From positions 62,001 to 126,000 of the forward strand of contig JAYFQX010000010.1 in NCBI GenBank assembly GCA_034926635.1: a DNA stretch of 64,000 nucleotides, given 5' to 3'. Numbering within the stretch: the first letter of the stretch is position 1; each line of letters begins with the position of its first letter. Shown in pieces: positions 39,070-47,830 of the stretch. Below the pieces are notes generated by a model. The model ran no database searches. It was not told the DNA's origin and saw only the letters and a program-made list of their open reading frames with translations. The position numbers and the translations under genes are program-made. This DNA comes from Christensenella sp034926635. Its GTDB lineage: Bacteria > Bacillota > Clostridia > Christensenellales > Christensenellaceae.

Positions 39070-42000
39070 ATGCGGTTTACAGAGAAGCAGGATAAGGCGA
39101 TCCACACCCAAGAAACGAGCGTATTGGTTTCCGCCGCGGCAGGGAGCGGAAAGACAAGCGTGCTTTCTATGCGAGTGGCGGGTCTTGTCGCAGCGGGAGA
39201 TGATATCAGGCGTATGCTGGTGATGACATTTACCAATGCGGCTGCTGCAGAGATGCGACAGAGAATCGCGAAAGAAATTTCGCGCAGGGCAAAGGAAACA
39301 GGAGATCGCCGTCTTTCGGTGCAGGCGGAGCTTACTTCGGTGGCGGATATTTCGACCTTTCATTCCTTCTGCGGCAAAATTATCCGACAAAACTATGCGG
39401 CACTTGGAATATCTCCTGCCTTTCGGATTGCGGATGAAAAAGAAGCGTCTAATCTACGAGGGCAAGCGGTAAGGGAACTGTTTGACGATTTATATGAGGA
39501 ACAAAACGCTGATTTTTTACGGCTCTTGGCAAGATATACAACCCGTGCAAATGATACGCGTCTTGCGGAATATCTATTTGATTTATATGATTATATGATG
39601 AGCAAACCAAATCCATTTGCATGGGCGCATGCTTCCATCGGTAAAAATACGGAGGACTATCTCGCACGACTGAAACGGGAATATGGAGAAATTTTAACGG
39701 AAAAATTAGAAAAATGCGGTTATCTGCTGCATGCCGCGGCAGAGCTTTCTTCTGCATATGACGAAGAACAGCAGGCAAAAGACGAGGTCTCGCTGGAAAT
39801 GCTGGAAGAGATACTTTCTTATGTAAATGAAAATGGAATTGGTGCGGCGCTGCAGCGTTTTGTGGGCGGCGTAAAACTGCCGGCAATCAAGCGTGGTCTG
39901 GAAGAAGAATATAAGGAGAAGCTTTCCTCTTTATACAAAACAGCGCGGGCGGAACTGAAACGAGTTTTGGAAGACGAGGTTTATGCTGATTTTGAAGCAA
40001 TTACGTCGGCAGAGCTAGGAAATACGCAGCAGGACGTTATTGCGTTGGTCAGGTTGGCAGAAGAATTTGATAAAATTTATACACAAAGAAAATTGGAAGC
40101 AAATGTGTTGGATTATGAGGATCTGCAGCACTATGCGCTTCGCGTTTTTGAAAACGAAGACACCCGCCAAGCGGTGTGCGGACAATACGATTATGTTTTT
40201 GTAGACGAATATCAGGATACGAACCCGGTACAGGAAGAAATTATCCGGCTTTTGTCCGGCGGGGGAAGCCTTTTTTTGGTCGGTGACATGAAGCAAAGTA
40301 TTTATAAATTTCGTCTTGCTGATCCAATGATTTTTAAACAAAAAGCACAGGAATTGAAAAAGGGCGCAAACGGCGGCGAAATTATTTTGATGAATGATAA
40401 TTTTCGCAGCGCGAGGAAGGTTATTGAAACGGTAAATACCGTGATGCAGCGTGTGATGAGCGAACGGGTCGGTGAAATATCCTATGACGAGGGAGAACGC
40501 CTGATAGGGAATTTGGAAGGCGGTTATGCAGAGGCATTGCTTTGCTGTACGGAAGAAGGCCAAGATGGAAACGCGTTACAAGCGTCTGTGATTGCGAAAA
40601 GTATTGAAGAGCAAACCAAACGAAAAATCACTGATCCTGCAACAGGTGAACAAAGATTTGCCTCCTATGGCGATATTGCCGTGCTGGTACGGTCGCGAAG
40701 CGATTTGCTTGCCGCCTTAAAGGGCGAGCTTGAAAAAAAGGGGATACCCTGTGTAATCGATATGGAGCAGCCGCGTGATTTTAAAGAAATCGAGTTGTTT
40801 GTGAACCTTTTGCGGCTGGTAGACAACCAAAGTCAGGATATACCGCTGTTATCGGTTATGCGATCGTATTTCGGCGGCTTTGACGAGGAAGATTTTGCGC
40901 GGATACGCATTTTTGGGGGACGAAAAAAGGCGCCGTTTTATGCGGCGTTACAGTCCTACGTGCAGCAGAAAAAGGACGATCTTTCTGACAGGCTGCGTAT
41001 CTTTAGACAAAAGTTGGAAAAATTAAGACTGTTTGCAGATGCACTTTCCCTTGAAGACTTTTTAACGGCTGTAGCGCGCGAGGCTGGTTTTGATACTTAT
41101 TTATGTGTCGTGCCGGGCGGAGAGCTCAAACGCCGCGCTTTTGCACAGTTTATGGAAACCGCGAGGTCGTTGGCGCGGGATGCGGGAGGCAGCCTGTATT
41201 TGCTCCTGCAAACTTTGAAAAACCTCAAGAAACGGGAAGGCGCTTATGTCAGCGCAGGGGTTGGCGCGGCTGACGCCAACAGTGTGCGTATTATGACGAT
41301 CCACGGAGCAAAAGGGCTTGAGTTTCCGATCGTATATCTTGCGCGGCTGGAGTCGCCGCTTCGTCCGAAAGATATTGACCGCAGTATGCTGCTTCATGCA
41401 GACTACGGCGTGTGCCTGAAATATGTGGATGAACAAAGGTTTGTGCGGCGCGATACTGTGGAAACCATGCTGGTGAAAAACAGACTGGAAAAGGAATATA
41501 TTTCAGAAGAGCTTCGCATTTTGTATGTAGGAATGACGCGGGCAAAAGAAGCTTTGTTTTTTACGGCTGCAGTTAAAAATGAGGAAAAGCAGCGGGCTTC
41601 GTGGGAGCTTATGCGCGAAATAGGAAATTATGAGGATGCAAAGTGCATGATGGACTGGGTGATGGCGGCAGCGGGAGACTGGTTGCCGGTAACGATAGAG
41701 CGTAACACCTCGGAAAATAAAGAAAAACAAAAATCTGCTTTTGATTATGAGATCTTTAAAAAGAAACTTTTGGAGGATGTTAAACCTGTCCCGCTTGTTT
41801 CCATTATTGCGGAAGATCCGGTGCCTGCCAAGGTCTCCGTGAGTGCAGTCAAACGTGCCCTGGCAGGAGAAAAAGTGCCGGTACGCGCGTTTTTGAAGGC
41901 GACTCCGCAGGAAGATGGGGAAGAAATCAGCGGGGCAAAACTTGGCACGCTGATTCATAGCGTAATGGAAAGGCTGACACAAGGCTATGGAATCGATGTA

Positions 42001-42423
42001 GCGGCAGCGCAAATGTTGGAGAATCGTATGATTACCGAGGCGGAGCATAATGCATTATTGAAAAATCGGGAAATGGCGGAAGAGTTCTTGCAAACGCAGG
42101 TCTATGCAAGGATGCAAAAAGCGCAGCGTATCCTGCGTGAGCAGCCGTTTAATTTAAAGGTATATGCCGACAGCATCGGGTACACCGGGAACCGTGAAAT
42201 GCTGGTGCAAGGGGTACTTGACCTTGCGTTTTTAGAGCGTGACGGTTGGGTTTTGGTAGATTATAAAACAGACAGGATAAGCGAAAAAACAAAAAATGTG
42301 ACAGCTGAAGGATATGCGCCGCAGCTAGCTTTGTATGCGCGTGCTTTGAGTGAGATTACCGGAATTCCGGTAAAAGAGCGCTATTTGTATTTTATGCGTC
42401 TCGGGCAGTGCGTTGCAGTATAA
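39070..42423 (+). CDS. addA: ATP-dependent helicase/nuclease subunit A (AddA)
   Basis: A 1117-residue UvrD-like helicase with a C-terminal nuclease domain. Motifs include the Q motif FTEKQDKAI, Walker A SAAAGSGKT (about 21-29), Walker B FVDEYQDTNP, IMTIHGAKGLEFP, and the nuclease motif WVLVDYKTD near the C terminus. It moves 3' to 5' on DNA and cuts with AddB. The start follows GGCGG and the gene is tightly linked to addB. It is somewhat short for AddA (often about 1200). An IS-derived fragment begins about 14 bp after the stop. Confidence 0.95.
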   Translation: MRFTEKQDKAIHTQETSVLVSAAAGSGKTSVLSMRVAGLVAAGDDIRRMLVMTFTNAAAAEMRQRIAKEISRRAKETGDRRLSVQAELTSVADISTFHSFCGKIIRQNYAALGISPAFRIADEKEASNLRGQAVRELFDDLYEEQNADFLRLLARYTTRANDTRLAEYLFDLYDYMMSKPNPFAWAHASIGKNTEDYLARLKREYGEILTEKLEKCGYLLHAAAELSSAYDEEQQAKDEVSLEMLEEILSYVNENGIGAALQRFVGGVKLPAIKRGLEEEYKEKLSSLYKTARAELKRVLEDEVYADFEAITSAELGNTQQDVIALVRLAEEFDKIYTQRKLEANVLDYEDLQHYALRVFENEDTRQAVCGQYDYVFVDEYQDTNPVQEEIIRLLSGGGSLFLVGDMKQSIYKFRLADPMIFKQKAQELKKGANGGEIILMNDNFRSARKVIETVNTVMQRVMSERVGEISYDEGERLIGNLEGGYAEALLCCTEEGQDGNALQASVIAKSIEEQTKRKITDPATGEQRFASYGDIAVLVRSRSDLLAALKGELEKKGIPCVIDMEQPRDFKEIELFVNLLRLVDNQSQDIPLLSVMRSYFGGFDEEDFARIRIFGGRKKAPFYAALQSYVQQKKDDLSDRLRIFRQKLEKLRLFADALSLEDFLTAVAREAGFDTYLCVVPGGELKRRAFAQFMETARSLARDAGGSLYLLLQTLKNLKKREGAYVSAGVGAADANSVRIMTIHGAKGLEFPIVYLARLESPLRPKDIDRSMLLHADYGVCLKYVDEQRFVRRDTVETMLVKNRLEKEYISEELRILYVGMTRAKEALFFTAAVKNEEKQRASWELMREIGNYEDAKCMMDWVMAAAGDWLPVTIERNTSENKEKQKSAFDYEIFKKKLLEDVKPVPLVSIIAEDPVPAKVSVSAVKRALAGEKVPVRAFLKATPQEDGEEISGAKLGTLIHSVMERLTQGYGIDVAAAQMLENRMITEAEHNALLKNREMAEEFLQTQVYARMQKAQRILREQPFNLKVYADSIGYTGNREMLVQGVLDLAFLERDGWVLVDYKTDRISEKTKNVTAEGYAPQLALYARALSEITGIPVKERYLYFMRLGQCVAV

Positions 42424-42436
42424 GCTGCGCTTCTGA

Positions 42437-42574
42437 CTTTTGAATAATACCACGATCACTTATTTCGAATTGGCGCGCTACCTCTCGATAACTGAGCTTC
42501 TCTGCATACATCGTTTCAATAACTTCTTGTTTATATTCTGCTGTGTATTTTTTGTTTGGTTTTCTTTTTGCCAC
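42437..42574 (-). pseudogene. IS3-family transposase OrfA fragment
   Basis: The frame starts with GTG at 42574 (AKRKPNKKYTAEYKQEVIE) and holds the helix-turn-helix of IS3-type OrfA (SYREVARQFEISD). The likeness stops after about 46 residues at IIQK, near 42437, where the usual WERIY continuation is missing and sequence next to addA begins. The protein cannot be functional as a transposase. Confidence 0.7.
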
Positions 42575-42634
42575 AAAAATCACCCCAATTGTTTTTTAGT
42601 ATATCATACTGTCTAACAATTGGGGTGCTGTTCA
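42437..42634 (-). mobile_element. Remnant of an IS3-family (IS150-like) element, one end only
   Basis: About 200 bp. On the minus strand the end begins TGAACAGCACCCCAATTG at 42634, a terminal-repeat style common in the IS150 group, followed by the OrfA start. An 11-bp inverted repeat CACCCCAATTG/CAATTGGGGTG (42581-42591 with 42617-42627) encloses a smaller AGTAT/ATACT repeat. The rest of the element is absent. Confidence 0.65.
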
Positions 42635-42656
42635 AGTTGCCGAAGGCTTTTTGTGC

Positions 42657-43556
42657 TTAATATCTGCTACGCGGCGGACGTGCACTGGGTCTGCGTCTGC
42701 GTCTGCGGCGAACAATTCTGAAATATCTGATTGTGCGCATCACAACGACGAAAACTCCAAATCCTATTCCGATCCAGAGCAGTATCCACAAAATGGTATA
42801 ACCATAACTGCGTTCAAACATCGCGCCGAGAGACCGATTTTCATCCATGTTCAAGTTATATTCTGTGTCGGTGCTGATGATGGTGCCGGGAGAAGAAATA
42901 TTATACCATCCGGCAAATCGATAATTGTCCGCGGGCGTCGCGGTTACGGTAACAGCTGTTCCGGCTGCAAAGGTTCCTCCGCCGGTTACAGTTCCCGCAC
43001 CTTCGGGGCTCACGATTAAATCAAGTGCATAGCTGGTAGCAAACTTTGCAGTTAATTTCATATCTTCCTGAATATTGAAAGTATAAGAAAGATCTGTGCT
43101 GACGGGGTCTGCCTGCAGGTCGTCGCTTTGATACCAGCCAAGAAAATTATAGTTTGCGCTGGGCGTTGCGGTAACGGTAACAGAAGAATCAAGAGCATAG
43201 ACATCGCCGCTCTGTGTTACGGTTCCTCCTTCGGAGGGTGTTGCCTCAAGTGTTACCGAATATTGTTTTTCAAATTTTGCAATGTAGGTCCGATCCATCT
43301 CAAGCTCATATACCAGCTCGGGATTTGTGGAAACAGGGGTATCCAGATTATCTTCGCGATACCAGCCGACAAACACATAACCATCGGCGGGCGTCGCGGT
43401 GAGCGTGGCGTTTTGACCGGAAGAATACTCCCCGCTGCCTGTTACGGTGCCGGTTCCTTCTGCCTCGGGACGCGCTGTTACGGTATATGCCAATGCAGTA
43501 GTACTGCATGCAAAAATCATCACCAATACTAGGATAAAACCAATTAACTTTTTCAT
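42657..43556 (-). CDS. Surface protein with three InlB-type repeats and a membrane anchor
   Basis: 299 residues. A signal peptide (about 1-23, ending TTALAYT) is followed by three repeats of about 73 residues (near 24-97, 98-170, 171-245). Each carries the theme G-T-V-T, a sugar-like beta strand, T-x-T-A-T-P, a central F-x-G-W-Y and a final A-K-F or A-M-F. These resemble divergent InlB B-repeats (bacterial beta-grasp-like). One membrane helix (about 252-272) precedes a very basic tail with seven consecutive Arg and more. The repeats should be outside the cell and the tail inside. Adhesion or wall interaction is plausible. AAAGGAGCG precedes the ATG. Confidence 0.83.
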   Translation of the reverse strand: MKKLIGFILVLVMIFACSTTALAYTVTARPEAEGTGTVTGSGEYSSGQNATLTATPADGYVFVGWYREDNLDTPVSTNPELVYELEMDRTYIAKFEKQYSVTLEATPSEGGTVTQSGDVYALDSSVTVTATPSANYNFLGWYQSDDLQADPVSTDLSYTFNIQEDMKLTAKFATSYALDLIVSPEGAGTVTGGGTFAAGTAVTVTATPADNYRFAGWYNISSPGTIISTDTEYNLNMDENRSLGAMFERSYGYTILWILLWIGIGFGVFVVVMRTIRYFRIVRRRRRRRPSARPPRSRY

Positions 43557-43728
43557 TTATCGCTCCTTTATCTTTCTGTATCAAATTTTAAAGGTATTCC
43601 ATGCATGTGTCAATGCCGCTTGCCAAGATTAAAAAAATGTTAAAAAATATATATGTTTTAATTTTTTTGCAATATGGGTATATAGTACATATCAACATAA
43701 ATGATATATAACCGAAGGAGGATGAAAT

Positions 43729-44280
43729 ATGCGGGAAATTTTTCTTGCGGGAGGTTGCTTCTGGGGACTTCAAAAGTATTTTGATATTGTGCCAGGAGTA
43801 CTTTCTACGCAAGCAGGCTATGCAAACGGAAAGACGGAAGATCCTACTTATAATCAGGTATGCGCTGGGAATACCGGGTTTGCGGAAACTGTAAAAATAC
43901 AGTATAACGAATTGCAGATCAGTTTAAAAGATATTTTGCATTTGTTTTTTCGGGTGGTTGATCCAACTGTGAAAAACAGACAGGGCAACGACGTCGGCGA
44001 ACAATACCGCACGGGGATTTTTTATCTGGATGAAGGAGACCGGATGATCATTGACGCAGTAGTAGCGGAAGAACAGAAAAAATACGGAACCGCAATTGTA
44101 ACGGAAGTTTCTCCACTTAAAAATTATTATACTGCGGAAGAATATCATCAAAACTATTTGGATAAAAACCCGGGAGGTTATTGCCATATCGGCAACGATG
44201 ATTTTTTATATGCGCAGAATTTTATACTGGAAAAGCAAGGCGAGCTGGCAAGCACAGGCGCGGGATTAGCTGCAAAATAA
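43729..44280 (+). CDS. msrA: Peptide-methionine (S)-S-oxide reductase
   Basis: 183 residues. The active-site motif GGCFWG sits near the N terminus with the catalytic Cys. QAGYANGKTEDPTYNQVCAGNTGFAE and VVDPT follow (spans about 28-53), and NPGGYCHI near the C terminus carries a likely resolving Cys. The enzyme repairs S-form methionine sulfoxide in proteins. MsrB is not fused and not adjacent. AAGGAGGATG precedes the ATG at a good distance. Confidence 0.95.
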   Translation: MREIFLAGGCFWGLQKYFDIVPGVLSTQAGYANGKTEDPTYNQVCAGNTGFAETVKIQYNELQISLKDILHLFFRVVDPTVKNRQGNDVGEQYRTGIFYLDEGDRMIIDAVVAEEQKKYGTAIVTEVSPLKNYYTAEEYHQNYLDKNPGGYCHIGNDDFLYAQNFILEKQGELASTGAGLAAK

Positions 44281-44400
44281 GAAGATCTGTCATGGGAAAA
44301 TAGCATTGGTGTTTTGCTCAAAGAGCAATTAAAAGATAAAAAAAGAGGGAAATTAGGGTTGTTTTCGTTTTACGCTATCTAAAAGAAAGGAGTGTAAGGA

Positions 44401-45888
44401 ATGAAAAAACCAGAGTTATTGGAACGGTATGAACTTTTTATTGATGGAAAATGGAGGGTTGCCTCGGATGGTGAATTTTTTGTGACAAAATGTCCTGCCA
44501 ATGGAGAAAAACTGGCAGAATGTGCCCAGGCAACAAAGGAGGATGTGGATCTTGCCGTGGATGCCGCAAAAAAGGCGTTTGAAAGCTGGAAAAAGACGAC
44601 GCCTGCGCAAAGAGCAGCAATTTTAAACCAGATTGCAGATGTGATCGACGAGAATGCGGAACACCTGGCAATGGTAGAAACATGGGATAATGGGAAACCG
44701 ATCCGTGAAACACGAAACGTCGACGTTCCGCTTGCTGCAGCACATTTTCGTTATTTCGCCGGATGTATTTTGGCGGAAGAGGGAAGTGCGAATATTTTAA
44801 ACGAACAGTTTTTGTCGCTTATCCTGCGCGAGCCGATCGGGGTTGTAGGGCAGATCGTGCCATGGAACTTTCCTTTTTTGATGGCTGCGTGGAAGCTGGC
44901 ACCGGTGCTTGCTTCGGGCTGCTGCGTTGTGTTTAAGCCATCAAGCGACACTTCGCTTTCGGTTTTGGAATTCACAAGGTTGATCGAGGAAATTGTACCG
45001 CCGGGTGTGCTTAATATTATTACAGGATCGGGCGCTAAAGCGGGACAATACATTTTGGATCACAAGGGTTTCAATAAGCTGGCGTTTACTGGTTCTACGG
45101 AAGTCGGACGTAGTGTGGCGCTCGCTGCGGCGAAGCGGCTGATCCCGTGTACGCTGGAGTTGGGTGGAAAATCAGCGAATATTTATTTTCCTGACTGTGA
45201 CTGGGATATGGCGATGGATGGGTTGCAGCTTGGTATTCTGTTTAATCAGGGACAGGTTTGCTGCGCGGGTTCGCGCGTCTTTGTCCATGAAGATATTTAC
45301 GATCGTTTTATGGAAGATGCAATCCATGCGTTTGAAAGCGTGAAAGTCGGTCTTCCCTGGGAAGAGGATACGCAAATGGGTTCGCAGATCAATGAAAATC
45401 AGTTAAATAAAATCCTGAGTTATATTGATATTGCAAAGGCGGAAGGTGCAAAGGTTGCGTGCGGCGGCAAGCGAGATACAGATGGTAAGCTGGAAAAAGG
45501 CTGCTTTATGGAACCTACGCTTCTTGTAGACGTCAAAAACAACATGCGTGTGGCACAGGAAGAGATTTTTGGACCGGTTGCGTGCGTCATAAAATTCCGT
45601 GAGGAAGACGAGGTCGTAAAAATGGCGAATGATAGTATTTACGGTCTGGGTGGCGCAGTGTGGACGCGGGATATTAACCGTGCAATCCGCGTTTCCCGCG
45701 AGATTGAAACAGGACGTATGTGGGTGAATACTTACAACCAGATCCCGGAAGCGTCGCCGTTCGGAGGATATAAAGAATCGGGGATTGGCAGGGAAACACA
45801 TAAAGTGATGCTTGATCATTATACGCAGATGAAAAATATTATGATTAACCTTTCCGAAGAACCTACGGGGTTCTATCCAAAAAAATAA
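44401..45888 (+). CDS. NAD(P)-dependent aldehyde dehydrogenase
   Basis: 495 residues of the classical ALDH superfamily. The NAD-binding and catalytic landmarks are PWNFPFLMAAWK, the FTGSTEVG turn, TLELGGKS (general base Glu) and GQVCCAGSR (catalytic Cys), and EEIFGPVACVIKF near the C terminus. It oxidises an aldehyde to an acid in the cytoplasm; the substrate is unclear, and similar proteins are annotated as betaine aldehyde, acetaldehyde or indoleacetaldehyde dehydrogenases. The AAAGGAG site precedes the ATG. A terminator follows, so it is probably monocistronic. Confidence 0.92.
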   Translation: MKKPELLERYELFIDGKWRVASDGEFFVTKCPANGEKLAECAQATKEDVDLAVDAAKKAFESWKKTTPAQRAAILNQIADVIDENAEHLAMVETWDNGKPIRETRNVDVPLAAAHFRYFAGCILAEEGSANILNEQFLSLILREPIGVVGQIVPWNFPFLMAAWKLAPVLASGCCVVFKPSSDTSLSVLEFTRLIEEIVPPGVLNIITGSGAKAGQYILDHKGFNKLAFTGSTEVGRSVALAAAKRLIPCTLELGGKSANIYFPDCDWDMAMDGLQLGILFNQGQVCCAGSRVFVHEDIYDRFMEDAIHAFESVKVGLPWEEDTQMGSQINENQLNKILSYIDIAKAEGAKVACGGKRDTDGKLEKGCFMEPTLLVDVKNNMRVAQEEIFGPVACVIKFREEDEVVKMANDSIYGLGGAVWTRDINRAIRVSREIETGRMWVNTYNQIPEASPFGGYKESGIGRETHKVMLDHYTQMKNIMINLSEEPTGFYPKK

Positions 45889-45926
45889 CGTGAAATAAAA
45901 GGCTGTTGATGCGTAAAAAGGGAGAG

Positions 45927-45960
45927 AAGAACCGGGAGAACTTACCAGGTTCTTTTTTCT
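45927..45960 (+). terminator. Terminator of the aldehyde dehydrogenase gene
   Basis: AAGAACC (45927-45933) pairs with GGTTCTT (45948-45954), followed by TTTTCTTG. Confidence 0.7.
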
Positions 45961-45999
45961 TGTTGTGAAAAACATTTTTGAAATTATGAATTATAAGGC

Positions 46000-46028
46000 T
46001 TGACATCCCTTTTTCATGTTGTTATAAT
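46000..46028 (+). promoter_or_regulatory. Promoter of the T-box/trpB2 transcript
   Basis: A full consensus TTGACA (46000-46005) and TATAAT (46023-46028) with a 17-bp spacer. Confidence 0.9.
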
Positions 46029-46034
46029 CATTTT

Positions 46035-46319
46035 CATAAAATTAATAAGGCGATAAACCATAGATTCAGAGGAGTAACCGAAAGAACCGCTTTACAGAGA
46101 GCAATGGGTGGTGGGATCATTGCAGCATAGGATTTTCGGAGAATGGACTGATGAGGGCAGGGAGAAAGACGAAAGTTGAGTAATACCTGACGGCGATTCC
46201 GGCCGTTATCAAGGAAAGCAGTTGTTTGACTGTATCAGAGCGGACGCATATGCGTCAATTCGGGTGGCACCGCAGGAGTTTAGGCTTTTGTCCCAAAGTA
46301 GGGACAGAAGTCTTTTTTA
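46035..46319 (+). promoter_or_regulatory. Tryptophan T-box leader
   Basis: The roughly 285-nt leader contains a Stem I region, a specifier loop with GAA-TGG-AC (specifier TGG at 46144-46146, the Trp codon), and the T-box sequence AATTCGGGTGGCACCGC (from 46258). The bulge there reads TGGC (46265-46268), suited to pair with an uncharged tRNA end of discriminator G, as in tRNA-Trp. A terminator follows (13-bp stem 46282-46294 with 46301-46313, then T run). Low charged tRNA-Trp should therefore allow readthrough into the trpB2 gene. Confidence 0.93.
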
Positions 46320-46396
46320 TTATAAAAAAATCGGCATCATGCGTTTTTCAAGGCGCCGGCCGATCAAAAAATAGAAACCGAAGGGAGAACAAAACA

Positions 46397-47770
46397 ATGG
46401 TAAAAGTACCGCACAGACTTTATTTAACAGAAGACGAGATGCCGAAACAGTGGTATAACCTGCGCGCAGATATGAAAGAATTGCCGGATCCGCTGATCAA
46501 CCCGGGAACGATGCAGCCTGCAAAAGAGGAGGATCTATATCCAGTGTTCTGCAAAAAACTTGCACATCAGGAGATGGACAACAAAACGCGTTATATCGAT
46601 ATCCCGGAAGCGATACAGGAAATGTATATGCTTTACCGACCGTCGCCTCTTATCCGTGCCTATCACTTAGAAAAAGCGCTTGATACGCCTGCAAAAATTT
46701 ATTATAAATTTGAGGGGAATAACACGTCGGGAAGCCACAAACTGAATTCTGCAATTGCACAAGCCTATTATGCGAAAGACCAGGGGCTGAAAGGACTTAC
46801 AACGGAAACTGGCGCCGGACAGTGGGGCACGGCGCTCGCGGAAGCATGCGCATACTTCGGAATTCCGCTCACTGTGTTTATGGTAAAGGTTTCCTACCAG
46901 CAAAAACCTTTCCGTAAGGCGGTAATGCAAACGTTTAACGCAGATGTTATCGCCAGTCCAAGCAACACGACGCAGATCGGAAAGAAAATACTTGAGGAAA
47001 CCCCCAATACGACGGGCAGCCTCGGCTGCGCGATCTCGGAGGCGGTGGAAAGGGCGGTAAGTACAGAGGGATATCGGTATGTACTCGGCTCCGTACTCAA
47101 TCAGGTGTTGCTGCATCAATCCATTATCGGGCTTGAGTCGAAGATCGCAATGGAAAAACTGGACGAATATCCGGATGTTGTGATCGGCTGCGCGGGTGGA
47201 GGCTCGAATCTTGGCGGCTTGATCGCCCCGTTCATGCAGGATAAGCTGCTTGGAAAATCCGATCCGCGTATTGTTGCGGTTGAGCCTGCCTCGTGTCCGT
47301 CGCTTACGCGCGGAAAGTACGCCTATGACTTTTGCGATACGGGAAAGATCACGCCAATGGCAAAAATGTATACGCTTGGGAGCGGCTTTATTCCATCGGC
47401 AAATCATGCGGGAGGACTGCGTTACCACGGGATGTCTCCTATTTTATCCAAGCTGTACCACGATGGTTATATGGAGGCGGTGGCTGTGGAGCAGAGCAAG
47501 GTGTTTGAGGCTGCGGTTATGTTCGCACAAAAAGAAACGATTCTGCCGGCGCCGGAATCTGCGCACGCAATCCGCGCGGCTGTGGATGAAGCATTAAAAT
47601 GCAAGGAAAGCGGCGAGAAAAAAACGATTTTGTTTGGACTTACAGGTACGGGATATTTTGATATGACGGCGTACGAAGCATATCATGACGGAAAAATGAC
47701 CGACTATATTCCGACGGATGAAGAATTACAGAAAGGTTTTGACAGTCTGCCGCAAGTTCCACAGGATTGA
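46397..47770 (+). CDS. trpB: Tryptophan synthase beta-like protein, TrpB2 type
   Basis: 457 residues, about 60 longer than the common TrpB1. The extended N terminus (VKVPHRLYLTEDEMPKQWYN) is the mark of the TrpB2 (trpB_rel) group. The PLP lysine is in NNTSGSHKLNS, the phosphate loop in CAGGGSNLGG. TrpB2 makes tryptophan from indole and serine (or phosphoserine). No trpA or other trp gene lies near, so it may salvage free indole. The AAGGGAGAA site precedes the ATG at 46397; longer readings would start inside the T-box leader. Expression is controlled by the T-box upstream. Confidence 0.94.
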   Translation: MVKVPHRLYLTEDEMPKQWYNLRADMKELPDPLINPGTMQPAKEEDLYPVFCKKLAHQEMDNKTRYIDIPEAIQEMYMLYRPSPLIRAYHLEKALDTPAKIYYKFEGNNTSGSHKLNSAIAQAYYAKDQGLKGLTTETGAGQWGTALAEACAYFGIPLTVFMVKVSYQQKPFRKAVMQTFNADVIASPSNTTQIGKKILEETPNTTGSLGCAISEAVERAVSTEGYRYVLGSVLNQVLLHQSIIGLESKIAMEKLDEYPDVVIGCAGGGSNLGGLIAPFMQDKLLGKSDPRIVAVEPASCPSLTRGKYAYDFCDTGKITPMAKMYTLGSGFIPSANHAGGLRYHGMSPILSKLYHDGYMEAVAVEQSKVFEAAVMFAQKETILPAPESAHAIRAAVDEALKCKESGEKKTILFGLTGTGYFDMTAYEAYHDGKMTDYIPTDEELQKGFDSLPQVPQD

Positions 47771-47783
47771 GAATATAACAATA

Positions 47784-47817
47784 AAAGCGCTCGGAATACT
47801 GATGTTCCGGGCGCTTT
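47784..47817. terminator. Bidirectional terminator between trpB2 and the DegV gene
   Basis: A 13-bp stem (47784-47796 with 47805-47817, one G-U pair) with T-rich flanks on both strands. Confidence 0.8.
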
Positions 47818-47830
47818 GTCATTATTGGTC

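Noticed and set aside
43128..43532. 134-codon frame on the + strand opposite the repeat protein
   Set aside because: It mirrors the repetitive minus-strand gene, which has signal peptide, repeats and ribosome site; the + frame is a shadow.
46226..46396. N-terminal extension of TrpB2 by 57 codons
   Set aside because: It would encode the T-box and terminator; the start at 46397 matches the family and has a ribosome site.
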